NCBI GenBank assembly: GCA_041664945.1
Contig: JBAYJY010000196.1
Coordinates: 1-8,196 of the forward strand
Direction: 5' to 3'
Length of the DNA stretch: 8,196 bases
Source of the DNA: JBAYJY01 sp041664945
GTDB taxonomy: Bacteria > UBP15 > UBA6099
Shown: positions 1 through 7,342 of the stretch, piece by piece
How positions within the stretch are numbered: position 1 is the first letter of the stretch
Layout: each line of letters starts with the position of its first letter
The notes under the pieces: model-generated
The model's database searches: none
Told to the model about the DNA's origin: nothing
The model's input: only the letters and a program-made list of their open reading frames with translations
Translations under genes and position numbers: made by a program

Positions 1-2136
1 GATGCCGGATACGTTTTCAGTAACAACTATCCTCACTCCGAGATTCACTATTGAGTCGCTCACATGAACGTCTGCTGCCACTCCGTTCACAAACTGATTG
101 CCCGTCAGCGTTCCTCTATAAAGTGGCGCTCCGTCGTTGGTTATGCCGGCTCCAATCCATGTGAAGCCGCTCGCGGTTCCGCCGGTCTGTGACAGTTTGA
201 GTCCGTTCGGGTTCGAATATGCTGTTATTAAATTGTTGTACAAATCTCTCGCTGTGATCGTAAGATCGACAGTGTCGCCCGATAGCACACTCAACGGATT
301 AGCGGCTACATCGAAGTGATGCAGCGGCCCTGCGGTCCATGTCGGGCTGTTTATCACAGCGCTTTGCGAAGCGATTGCGCCCAGGTTGTCAACCCGCAAT
401 ATTATCGGGCCTTCCGGCAGCGTGTGCGTCAGCGCAGCAGTCGCTATGCCCGAAACAAACCGCGTCCCTGCCAGAGTCGCTATTCCGGGAGCGCCCGGCG
501 TCACGCCAGTCCCGCTCCAAGTCAGCATCGCAAGCGTTCCGTTCATCGCGGTCAAACGCACGTTCGAACTGTAATCCGTCTTAACATTGCCGAGATTGTC
601 ATAGGCCGTGACTGTGACAACCGTACTTTCTCCGGCGGCGCGCGCTGTAGGCGCCGCGACAATCTTAAAGTCGGCGAGCGGGCCTGTTGTCCAGTCTACC
701 AACTGCGACTGGCCGGTGAACAAAGTCACGTTTTCCGTCGCTACAATTTTCACTCCGGATTCGGATATGTTGTCCTTGACCTGTATTGTATTATCGACTC
801 CATTCACAAATTGGTTCCCGGTCAGGGTTCCGGTATATCCCGGAGCGCCGTCGGGCGTAACGCCCGGCCCGGACCACACGAATCCGCTCGCCGTTCCGCC
901 AATCTGCGATAGTTTTATGCCATTCGGATTTGCAAATGTTAATACAGTGTTGTCAAATGCGTCCTTGGCTGTGAGAGTGATAGTGACGTTATTGCCGACA
1001 AGGGTGGAAACGGGCGCGGCGGAAGCATGAAAATGCTGCAGCGGGCCAACGTCCCAAGTAATATTCAACGTCTTTGAAATGTTAGGAAGCGGCGCGTCGA
1101 ATTCCTGCATCTGAACCTGCTGCGCCTCAGCCGTCGTGTTGCGGATCTGAACCGTGGCTGATCCGAAAACGAATTCTCCAGCCGCAAGTGTCGCTGTTCC
1201 GGGGCCGGTATTGATCACTCCGTTTCCGCCCCAGCGCGTTGTCGCCGCCGTTCCGGTATTTCTGCTAAGTATGACATTCGCGACATTGTTATAAGTTGTA
1301 AGAATGCCGCCGAATTGATCCCGCGCTGTGATTTTGAGAGTCGCTGTTGCGCCAGCCGTGGGATTGCCGACTGCAGGATCAATCATGGCAAAATCGAAAC
1401 TCGTGAGGGTTCCGGAATTCCATGTCACCGGGTCGGACGTTCCGGTTTTGTTTGGTCCAGCGTCAGTCGCTCTAAAAACGATGTTTGAGTCGGCGAATGT
1501 GTCCGTGACTTTGAAACTCGAAACGCCGTTAGTGAAGTAGCCGGGTTTCAAAGTGGCGCCGCCGGTGCCCGGAAGATTTGTGATTGATCCCGCGATGTTT
1601 GCGCTGTACGCGAGAGTCGCGGGGCTTGCCGGGCCCGGCGCGACATAAGTTAAATTCAATCCGTTCGGATTCGTATAACCAGTTACGATATTGTTGTAAA
1701 AATCGTAGGCGGTGACGCTTATAATAGCGTTGTCGTTAATTGCTATCGGAGGGGACGGGTTCGTCCACAAAAGCGCAAAATGATCCAATAAGCCGGGCGT
1801 CCATGTAATGCCGTTCGAAGCGCCTGTCTTGCCTCCGGAATCTGTCGCATGAACTTTTACGTTTGCCTCGACTTTGGTGTCGGAAATTTTTACTGTGGCG
1901 ACGCCTGAACTAAATGAGCCGATCGCCAGAGTTGCGTTTCCTCCATGCAGATCGGTGACTCCGGTCCCTGAGTATTCGATGTACCCGGTTGCGGCTGTAG
2001 TGGTTATGTTAATCGGCGCCGTGTTGTTATAAGAAACTATCTGCGCCGCGGGCGTGCAATATGCAGTAATCTGAACGGTTGAAGACGCGCCGGCAGACAG
2101 CGAAGCCGGCGCTGCGACGAGCGCGAAATGGTCGAC
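1..2136 (-). repeat. Tandem array of at least six Ig-like protein repeats in two alternating types (residues 1505-2216 and beyond)
   Basis: Units start at a hydrophobic/His-Phe motif. On the minus strand they are: R1 2136-1792 (VDHFALVAAP), R2 1791-1411 (LLDHFALLW), R3 1410-1045 (TLTSFDFAM), R4 1044-682 (PLQHFHASAAP), R5 681-328 (PLADFKIVAAP) and R6 327-1, incomplete (PLHHFDVAANP). Units are 115, 127, 122, 121 and 118 residues; each complete one ends in TWTPG, TWNSG, TWDVG, DWTTG or TWTAG. Each has an 'ITAxDxxxN' strand. Even units contain NPNGLKL-type strands and, in R4 and R6, GGTASGF and TLTGNQFVNGV. Odd units instead share a GTGV-type turn or its variant, then ATLA...SG/GS-AT. The fold is probably filamin/Big-like. 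The array continues past the left edge. Confidence 0.88.
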
Positions 2137-5100
2137 GCCGACAACCGTTATATTGGCGGTCGGCGGCCCGGTAACCGTTGTCGTTTCGTCGTAGACCTGA
2201 ACGTTAAGATTTTTGGCGCCGAGCGTTGTGCCTGCGGCGGCGGTTACAGTTGCCGTGCATGTCGCCTGGTTAGAAGCATTGAAAGCCCCGCATGTGAGCG
2301 ACTGCCAGTTCGGCGGCCCTCCGCCCTGAAGAGCAGATACGTCGACTTTAACATATCCTGTCGCCCCGAGCGTGTTGTTTCTGTCTTGGATTACTGCGGT
2401 TAACAAACTCGTTTCAACGCCATTGGGATAAATGAAAGTAGGCGAAAAAGTCGCGCTTATGATGGAAGGAGCAGTGTTGGCGATTATAAGTCTGTCCGTG
2501 GCGGTCGCAAACAGGCCGCCTTTGTCATAAACAGTGACGGTGATCGTGGCATAGCCCGGAGCTACTCCCATTTGAGGAATGATTTTCGACAGAGCGGTAG
2601 GCGTGGCGAATTTTCCGAAATTGACCGGATCCTGCGCAAGCAGAACCGCTGAACTGCCGCCGATCGGAGTAAGGTCGACTGTCGCTCGTAACAGATCATC
2701 GAGTCCGTTCTGATCTGTCACGAACAATGTCGCGCTCGCGTGCGAAACGCCATCCGGATCTATTGTCTGGAACAATTCGTCAAACGGCTCGATGTTGAAA
2801 GAAGTGATTATAGGCGGGAAATTGCGCTCCATCGCCCTGAAGTATCCGTTGTTGTCTCCGTAATAGGCCTCAAAGTCGCTGCCGTATTTCATAATAATCG
2901 GGCTTGCCGTGATATTGCTGTCAGGGTTCATTTCCCACATGACATTGCCCGTTGCGAGGTTGACGGTCCCTATATCGCTCAGATTATAAGATGTGAAAAT
3001 CAGGCCGGCGGGATAGTCGGACACCGGCGTTCCCGCCGGATACACTGTGACCGCGCTGTAAACGGTGCCTGGCCGCGTCGGCTGCGCCGGAGCCCCCCAT
3101 ACGAAGCTGGGTCCGGTCACCGTGTCGCGTATCGCATATATCTTCGACGTGTATCTCGTTGCGACATAGAAAACTCCGTTGGAATAAGCGCCGGGGGCAA
3201 GGATTGTTTCCATGGCCGGCGTTTCCCATAATTGAAGGCCGGACACCGGATCGAATTTCTTGAATTTATCGTCTACCGGAAGGTATAAATATGTGTTGCC
3301 GCCGAAATCAGCTATCGTCGGCGTAACCGTACACTGTCCGCCGCATGCAAACGGCGATCCCGCTATCGGGAGGCCGGTGTTAAAGTCTAATATATTTAGT
3401 TTTCTGTTAGTGGCGATGATCCTGGGTTGGCCGCCTATGTTCGCGTAAATCGGGGATGAAGGCCCGAAATTCTGAAATGCGGGCGACAACATATCGGGAT
3501 ATGCCCACTTGAGAACAGGATGCGCTGGAGCTGGCAAAGCGGTGTCCTGGACGGCAAAGATACGGCCTCGCGACGGGCCTCCCGGATCATAGTGCGAAGT
3601 AAGAACGATAACATCGCCCCCTGCGTCAGGCCGGACAACCGGAGCTGATAGAAATGATGATTCGCCGGGCGCCGTGGGAGTCCATTTCCAGTCAAGAACG
3701 CCAGCCGTGCTCACTTTGTATAAATATCCATTTAAGCCGGCAATATATATGAAATTGCCGTCAGATGAAAATGTCGCGGCATTGCTGAATCCGCCGGTGT
3801 TGAAGTCCAGAGCGACAGCCGGCCAACATGCGCTGCCGTCAACTTGTCTTAAGCAGTGGAACATGTTGCGATTGTCGCCGAAATATAAATTCCCGCCTGA
3901 GGAAATAGCTTGCCCGTCCATTCCGGATCCGATAAACGCTTGCCATCTTGTCGTAAGCTTCGAATACAATGGATTCACGGCTGCGTTTGTTCCGTTGTCG
4001 TTGCAGCGTATATTGCCCCAGACAGAGTCGCACGGGGTGTCCGCCGCCGCGGTGTTCAACACGCCGCCATTCGCTGCCAGCACGCTAACTTTCGTATATC
4101 CGGATGCAACGCCGGCCATCGCGGTAACATATCCGTCGCCGGGCGCCGTGGCGGCAAAACCGCCTTTCGCGTCGAGCGTTCCAACGTCGCCGATCAGCGC
4201 CCATGTCGCTTCGCAGGCCACCGGCGGCGCCATGCCGCTCATCGCGTCTTCGTCCAGACATTCAGCATTATATTGAATTACGGCGCCCGCATAGACCGTT
4301 TGCATCGCGGGCGCGACCTTGACGCTTTTTATCGGCCCGTTAAGGACCGCCACATATGCTTGCGCGTTTGTTTTGTTCCCGAACGAATCGGAAACGACCA
4401 CTTCAATCTTGAAACTCCCGCGATTCGCCGGCGCCGTCCACACTGCGTCCGGCCCGGACGGCAATATCGTCCCGTCCGATGCAATCCACGTATACGTAAT
4501 CATGTCGCCGTCGGGGTCTGACGCTTCGGCATGCAAATTGACTGTTGCGTTCAGCGGGATCGCTTCAGCGTCCCTCGTGAGTTTGCTTATGGCCGGCGGG
4601 GTGTTGTAATGCCCGAAGTAATTTACGAGTTGCGCGGCGTCCAAGCGGCCGCTCATCTGCTCGGAAGAAACAACCGGTTGCATCGTAGCCTGAATGAGAT
4701 TGGTGACATCCATCGGCTGCAATGAGCTGCGCAGAGATAGTATCAACCCTGCCAATCCTGAAACATAACCGGCGGAGATTGATGTTCCGCTGCGGAAACC
4801 GTATCCTCCGGCGCTAAGGGGAAGCGTCGTATAAATATCAGTTCCGGGCGCTGAGATTTGGATTCGCGGGCCGTAGTTGGAAAACGCAGCCCGATTATCG
4901 TTTTGGTCGGTCGCCGCAGTGGAAAGCACGATCGGAAGCGCGGCGGGATAATAATTCGAGGAGTCTTTATTGTCATTGCCGGCGGCGCCGACGATGAACG
5001 CGCCTTTCGTCGCTGCGTCGTTCACCACGAGTCCGAGCAGCCCGGCCGATGAAGAAGCCGGATCGAGATAGGCTCCGAGACTGATATTTATAACTTCAAC

Positions 5101-6648
5101 GCCATGATCCGCCGCGTACGTTATCGCGTTGGCGACGCTGAATATCGGGCACGAACCGGCCGCATCGCAAACTTTCAGCGGCATGATTTTGCAGCTTCCG
5201 CAAACTCCCGCGATTCCGAGTCCGTTGTCGGGTTTCGCGGCAATGACGCCCGCGACCGCCGTTCCGTGGCCGGATTGATCTGAAACGTCGCTTGGCACTG
5301 CCGGATCGACGAAATTATGGCCTTCTATGATTTGATTAATGAGGTCAGGGTGGTTCGCGTCTATGCCTGTGTCTATCAGCGCTATGACCGGCGCCCCGGC
5401 TGGAACTACCGCGCCCCACACTTCGTTCATCCGTATTTTTTCGTAACCCCAGCGCCTCGCGACGTTCACGAATTCGGCGTCATTCGGAAAACCGCCGGTC
5501 TTTAGAATCACATTCGGAGCCGCCAACCTCAGTTCAGGAGCTTTTTCAATCGCTTCTCGACAGGCGGCTATGGTTCCAATTGATGATTTAATCTGAAAAA
5601 TGCCGGCGGTCTCGTTGTAACCGACAATCCTGCCGCCAGCATCCTCAATGATCTGCTTCGCTTTATCCAGCGATGTTCCGCCCTTGAAAGCGACGACCAA
5701 CTGGCCCGCCACTTCTTCAACGCCAGTGATAATGTCATTTATTGTCTGTGAATTTTCATTAAATGGATATTCATACAGCGATCCGGCGCCGAGAACGGTG
5801 ACAAGCCCCGTTGTCGCGGATAAATCGCCGACTGCCGCCTTTATTTTTCCGCTAATGCCTGACTGGTCGTATTTTAAGGAGATTTTCTCTACAAATCCGG
5901 AAGCGGCGACCGAAATGCCGCCTTCCGCGCTCCAACTCGCCGGAAGATATCCCGTAAAACGTCCCTGTGCGTCATAGCCCGCAGCTTTCAGTGTTACAGT
6001 CTCACCCGGGGACAGATCAATTTCGCCGGTGTCGCTTCCGGTTCCAGTCAATATCCTCAATTCAACTGTCTTGCCGGGCTTTTCCGTCACTCTCACCGGC
6101 GCGGCCTGCAACCGGGCGCTCCGGTTCGCGTATATCAAATATCCGCGCCACGGGTCCAGCATCTCCGCTTTCTCATATTGCTTTTCCGCCGGTTTGTATC
6201 CGTATATCTCAGATCTAACCGCATCCGAATCGTTAAACGGAACACCGTCTATCGTTATCCCGCCGTCAACTGCAATCGGAAACAAAAACGGGTTCCCGAC
6301 AATGTTCCATCCTTTTTCAAGTTCTATTGAAAATGGGTCTTGCTCCGAGATCGGAACGCCGGAGAATTTGAATTCAAAAGGTTTTTCTACATATGCCCAG
6401 ATTCCTCTTCCGGGATTCCAACTGCCCAATCCGCTGCAATCAATGTATTGTTCTCCGCCGACTCCGAAAACACGGTCTGCTCCGAACCTCTCGCACACTG
6501 ATATCTCGCCCTCAGGCTGATATGGCAATGCTATCATCTGCCAACCAGGCTCGAAATTCACTTTTACTTCTTTTGCAGCTGTTGGTATGAATAAGCAAAC
6601 TATCGATATGATTAAAGGGATTAGATATAGCTTTTTTGTCTTTTTCAT
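1..6648 (-). CDS. Giant secreted multidomain subtilisin-like (S8) serine protease, N-terminal 2216 residues, C-terminus beyond left edge
   Basis: Reading the minus strand from the ATG at 6648 gives 2216 codons with no stop down to base 1. The start is supported by an AGGA 8 nt upstream and by an immediate signal peptide: MKKTKK, a hydrophobic stretch at residues 7-22, and probable cleavage after PTAA (residue 25). No lipobox precedes Cys18, so type I export is likely. The S8 domain carries Asp426 (LIDTGID), His461 (SGHGTAVAG), Asn558 (GAAGND) and Ser623 (SGTSISAG), so an active extracellular or surface endopeptidase is predicted. Around it lie a duplicated GW-motif domain, a fervidolysin-like prodomain, PKD/Big/Ig-like modules, a PQQ-like propeller and at least six tandem Ig-like repeats. 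Typical subtilases are 300-800 residues, so this is exceptionally long. The anchor or sorting signal is not visible. The substrate is unknown; adhesion or polymer binding by the C-terminal modules is inference. Codon third positions are GC-rich, unlike the flanking intergenic DNA. Confidence 0.93.
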   Translation of the reverse strand, partial: MKKTKKLYLIPLIISIVCLFIPTAAKEVKVNFEPGWQMIALPYQPEGEISVCERFGADRVFGVGGEQYIDCSGLGSWNPGRGIWAYVEKPFEFKFSGVPISEQDPFSIELEKGWNIVGNPFLFPIAVDGGITIDGVPFNDSDAVRSEIYGYKPAEKQYEKAEMLDPWRGYLIYANRSARLQAAPVRVTEKPGKTVELRILTGTGSDTGEIDLSPGETVTLKAAGYDAQGRFTGYLPASWSAEGGISVAASGFVEKISLKYDQSGISGKIKAAVGDLSATTGLVTVLGAGSLYEYPFNENSQTINDIITGVEEVAGQLVVAFKGGTSLDKAKQIIEDAGGRIVGYNETAGIFQIKSSIGTIAACREAIEKAPELRLAAPNVILKTGGFPNDAEFVNVARRWGYEKIRMNEVWGAVVPAGAPVIALIDTGIDANHPDLINQIIEGHNFVDPAVPSDVSDQSGHGTAVAGVIAAKPDNGLGIAGVCGSCKIMPLKVCDAAGSCPIFSVANAITYAADHGVEVINISLGAYLDPASSSAGLLGLVVNDAATKGAFIVGAAGNDNKDSSNYYPAALPIVLSTAATDQNDNRAAFSNYGPRIQISAPGTDIYTTLPLSAGGYGFRSGTSISAGYVSGLAGLILSLRSSLQPMDVTNLIQATMQPVVSSEQMSGRLDAAQLVNYFGHYNTPPAISKLTRDAEAIPLNATVNLHAEASDPDGDMITYTWIASDGTILPSGPDAVWTAPANRGSFKIEVVVSDSFGNKTNAQAYVAVLNGPIKSVKVAPAMQTVYAGAVIQYNAECLDEDAMSGMAPPVACEATWALIGDVGTLDAKGGFAATAPGDGYVTAMAGVASGYTKVSVLAANGGVLNTAAADTPCDSVWGNIRCNDNGTNAAVNPLYSKLTTRWQAFIGSGMDGQAISSGGNLYFGDNRNMFHCLRQVDGSACWPAVALDFNTGGFSNAATFSSDGNFIYIAGLNGYLYKVSTAGVLDWKWTPTAPGESSFLSAPVVRPDAGGDVIVLTSHYDPGGPSRGRIFAVQDTALPAPAHPVLKWAYPDMLSPAFQNFGPSSPIYANIGGQPRIIATNRKLNILDFNTGLPIAGSPFACGGQCTVTPTIADFGGNTYLYLPVDDKFKKFDPVSGLQLWETPAMETILAPGAYSNGVFYVATRYTSKIYAIRDTVTGPSFVWGAPAQPTRPGTVYSAVTVYPAGTPVSDYPAGLIFTSYNLSDIGTVNLATGNVMWEMNPDSNITASPIIMKYGSDFEAYYGDNNGYFRAMERNFPPIITSFNIEPFDELFQTIDPDGVSHASATLFVTDQNGLDDLLRATVDLTPIGGSSAVLLAQDPVNFGKFATPTALSKIIPQMGVAPGYATITVTVYDKGGLFATATDRLIIANTAPSIISATFSPTFIYPNGVETSLLTAVIQDRNNTLGATGYVKVDVSALQGGGPPNWQSLTCGAFNASNQATCTATVTAAAGTTLGAKNLNVQVYDETTTVTGPPTANITVVGVDHFALVAAPASLSAGASSTVQITAYCTPAAQIVSYNNTAPINITTTAATGYIEYSGTGVTDLHGGNATLAIGSFSSGVATVKISDTKVEANVKVHATDSGGKTGASNGITWTPGLLDHFALLWTNPSPPIAINDNAIISVTAYDFYNNIVTGYTNPNGLNLTYVAPGPASPATLAYSANIAGSITNLPGTGGATLKPGYFTNGVSSFKVTDTFADSNIVFRATDAGPNKTGTSDPVTWNSGTLTSFDFAMIDPAVGNPTAGATATLKITARDQFGGILTTYNNVANVILSRNTGTAATTRWGGNGVINTGPGTATLAAGEFVFGSATVQIRNTTAEAQQVQMQEFDAPLPNISKTLNITWDVGPLQHFHASAAPVSTLVGNNVTITLTAKDAFDNTVLTFANPNGIKLSQIGGTASGFVWSGPGVTPDGAPGYTGTLTGNQFVNGVDNTIQVKDNISESGVKIVATENVTLFTGQSQLVDWTTGPLADFKIVAAPTARAAGESTVVTVTAYDNLGNVKTDYSSNVRLTAMNGTLAMLTWSGTGVTPGAPGIATLAGTRFVSGIATAALTHTLPEGPIILRVDNLGAIASQSAVINSPTWTAGPLHHFDVAANPLSVLSGDTVDLTITARDLYNNLITAYSNPNGLKLSQTGGTASGFTWIGAGITNDGAPLYRGTLTGNQFVNGVAADVHVSDSIVNLGVRIVVTENVSGI
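2137..2817 (-). other. Two Ig-like linker domains between propeller and repeat array (residues 1278-1504)
   Basis: Residues 1278-1391 begin PPIITSFNIEPFDE and contain DPDGVSHASATLFVTDQNGL and a TVTVYDKGGL strand. Residues 1392-1504 begin TAPSIISATFSPTFIYPNG and contain an AVIQDRNN strand, then ending strands NLNVQVYDE and ANITVV. Both show the alternating strand pattern and terminal Asp/Asn-Gly turns of bacterial Ig-like folds, although I cannot assign a specific family. Neither contains the DHF-type opening of the repeats that follow, so I place the array boundary at residue 1505. Confidence 0.55.
2824..3951 (-). other. PQQ-like beta-propeller, about eight blades (residues 900-1275)
   Basis: Residues 900-1275 show recurring 'entry strand - G/D-G turn - aromatic strand - D/T-G - W' units. 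Examples are AISSGGNLYFGD, ATFSSDGNFIYIAGLNG with VLDWKW, APVVRPDAGGDVIVLTS with VLKWAYP, SPIYANIGGQPRIIAT, TPTIADFGGNTYLYLPV with SGLQLWE, GAYSNGVFYVATR with SFVWG, LIFTSYN with GNVMWE, and SPIIMKYGSDFEAYYGDNNG. I count about eight, consistent with a PQQ/quinoprotein-like propeller fold. Cofactor ligands of true quinoproteins are not evident, so a binding or scaffolding role is more likely than dehydrogenase activity. Cysteines near the entrance (DTPCDSVWGNIRC) may form a disulfide. Confidence 0.72.
4069..4602 (-). other. PKD-like and Big-like Ig domains after the protease domain (residues 683-860)
   Basis: The first module (683-770) starts TPPAISKL and contains ASDPDGDMITYTW, the DPDGD-x-x-x-Y-x-W signature of PKD/cadherin-like Ig folds, and ends with a VVVSDSFGN strand. 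The second (773-860) has SVKVAPAMQTVYAG, an ATW strand and a TLDAKGGFAATAPGDGYVTA segment typical of bacterial Ig-like (Big_2) folds. They probably act as rigid spacers between the catalytic domain and the propeller. Big-like folds often mediate adhesion, but nothing here shows a ligand. Confidence 0.7.
4621..5712 (-). other. Fervidolysin-like prodomain plus S8 subtilase catalytic domain (residues 313-676)
   Basis: Residues 313-383 read as a subtilase inhibitor/chaperone prodomain: GQLVVAFKGGTSLDKAKQII, then a GG-x-I-V-GY turn near 338-344 and a short IFQIK strand near 350-354. This matches the layout of the fervidolysin N-terminal prodomain. The catalytic domain spans about 403-676. Asp426 is in LIDTGID, His461 in SGHGTAVAGVIAA, the oxyanion-hole Asn558 in VGAAGND, and the nucleophile Ser623 in SGTSISAGYVSG. 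Order and spacing (D-H 35, H-S 162 residues) fit family S8. Two features are odd: four cysteines (483, 486, 494, 500) lie just after the His helix, and Gly627 sits where most members have proline (GTSxAxP). Confidence 0.92.
6121..6552 (-). other. N-terminal duplicated GW-motif domain (residues 33-176)
   Basis: Two half-domains share a pattern. Residues 33-45 contain PGWQMIALPYQP and are followed by WNPGRGIWAYV (77-87). Residues 112-124 contain KGWNIVGNPFLFP and are followed by PWRGYLIYAN (166-175). Each half therefore runs from a 'GW-x-I/M-x-x-P' strand to a 'G-x-W/Y-x-Y' strand, which implies an internal duplication. Similar GW...P modules occur in many large secreted bacterial proteins, usually outside the catalytic domain; their function is not established. 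Cys52 and Cys71 in the first half could pair. I do not know a precise family name for it. Confidence 0.6.
6574..6648 (-). other. Sec signal peptide of the giant protease (residues 1-25)
   Basis: The first six residues (MKKTKK) are strongly basic. A hydrophobic core follows at residues 7-22, then a short polar region ending in TAA at 23-25 before a charged KEVK stretch. This is the n-h-c layout of a signal-peptidase-I substrate. Cys18 lies inside the hydrophobic core but its preceding residues (SIV) do not form a lipobox, so a lipoprotein is unlikely. The exact cleavage site is a prediction. Confidence 0.8.
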
Positions 6649-6656
6649 AAGGATTA

Positions 6657-6660
6657 TCCT
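6657..6660 (-). promoter_or_regulatory. Ribosome binding site of the giant protease
   Basis: On the minus strand AGGA stands 8 nt before the ATG at 6648, a normal Shine-Dalgarno distance. It lies within the short palindrome AGGATAATCCT (6650-6660), whose single-base centre makes a stable hairpin unlikely. The site supports this ATG as the start. Confidence 0.7.
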
Positions 6661-6674
6661 GAGAAACTCACTCC

Positions 6675-6704
6675 CCTATAATCATTATCGTCATCTTTTA
6701 TCAA
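6675..6704 (-). promoter_or_regulatory. Candidate sigma-70-type promoter for the giant protease
   Basis: On the minus strand TTGATA (6699-6704, five of six matches to TTGACA) is followed after 18 bp by TATAGG (6675-6680, four of six matches to TATAAT). Transcription would begin near 6668, giving a leader of about 20 nt that contains the ribosome binding site. The DNA is AT-rich, so chance matches are expected; the call rests on the good -35, the spacing and the position. Confidence 0.35.
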
Positions 6705-7147
6705 AAGTTTATACTTCCTCTGTTATTTTACCCATATATAGTAGATAGTAAACAATAATTTATATTATGTCTTTATCAGGAGTTTGAAAAATAATATAGG
6801 TTTCAAGTTAAAATATCCTATTTCTTCTAATATATTTTAATAAATCTAATTAGCTGACGATTTGTTAGTTATACACTATTTTTCTTTATATATCATAAGT
6901 AATCTTACTAATTTAGAATATATAGCAGCATGTTGCCGTTTTATTCATCTAATCGCTTTTCATGATGATTTATATTAATTCGTGTAAAACAATCCGGGCT
7001 ATACTCCCAATTCAGTTTAATATAACCAAAAGTAACTTCAGTTGACGAATTGATTGAGTAATGTCCAGTACAGTCCACATGTTGGTCAAATAAGAAAAAT
7101 CCAGTCGCAAATCAAGACGTTTGAATCACGCGGTGAATTCTGCGCTA

Positions 7148-7175
7148 TTGACACATGAAATAACATGAATATTTG
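7148..7175 (+). promoter_or_regulatory. Weak candidate promoter facing the glycosyltransferase gene
   Basis: A perfect TTGACA lies at 7148-7153. The best -10 at 16 bp spacing is TATTTG (7170-7175), which matches only the first three bases of TATAAT. Two ACATGAA heptamers, at 7153-7159 and 7163-7169, occupy the spacer exactly 10 bp apart and could be activator half-sites. If used, it would leave a leader of about 210 nt before the gene at 7393. Support is weak. Confidence 0.22.
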
Positions 7176-7342
7176 TATTTTTCTACGGATTTTTCCACTT
7201 CCCCTTAAATGTGATGTAGAATATCAGCGTCTATTTGGATTCAGTTTTTTTTCATCAGCAAGTCTTATGGGAATGAAACATGAAAAACAGGTGAATACAG
7301 GCCTCTTATCTCTGTGAGCGGCGTATTTTGAATCTTTATAGT

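Noticed and set aside
316..912. Plus-strand open frame of 198 codons, with other long plus-strand frames at 3674-4276 and 3910-4521
   Set aside because: They lie antisense to the protease frame, which has a clear signal peptide, catalytic motifs and repeats. Their translations are Arg/Pro/Ser-rich with no recognisable motif, and they are explained by the codon bias of the opposite strand.
1..2136. Periodic DNA resembling a CRISPR or satellite array
   Set aside because: The period (345-381 bp) is a whole number of codons, the units are diverged at the DNA level, and they keep an open frame. They are protein-domain repeats.
6677..6682. Perfect plus-strand TATAAT
   Set aside because: It is more than 700 bp from the rightward gene with no good -35 at the right spacing, and such hexamers are expected by chance in this AT-rich DNA.
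6941..7111. Minus-strand run of 56 codons without a stop in the intergenic region, suggestive of a gene remnant
   Set aside because: It has no start codon with a ribosome binding site and follows an in-frame TGA. The translation resembles nothing I know, and a run of this length can occur by chance over 744 bp in six frames.
7245..7252. T8 run as a possible intrinsic terminator
   Set aside because: No GC-rich stem-loop precedes it on the plus strand, and no plus-strand gene ends upstream of it.
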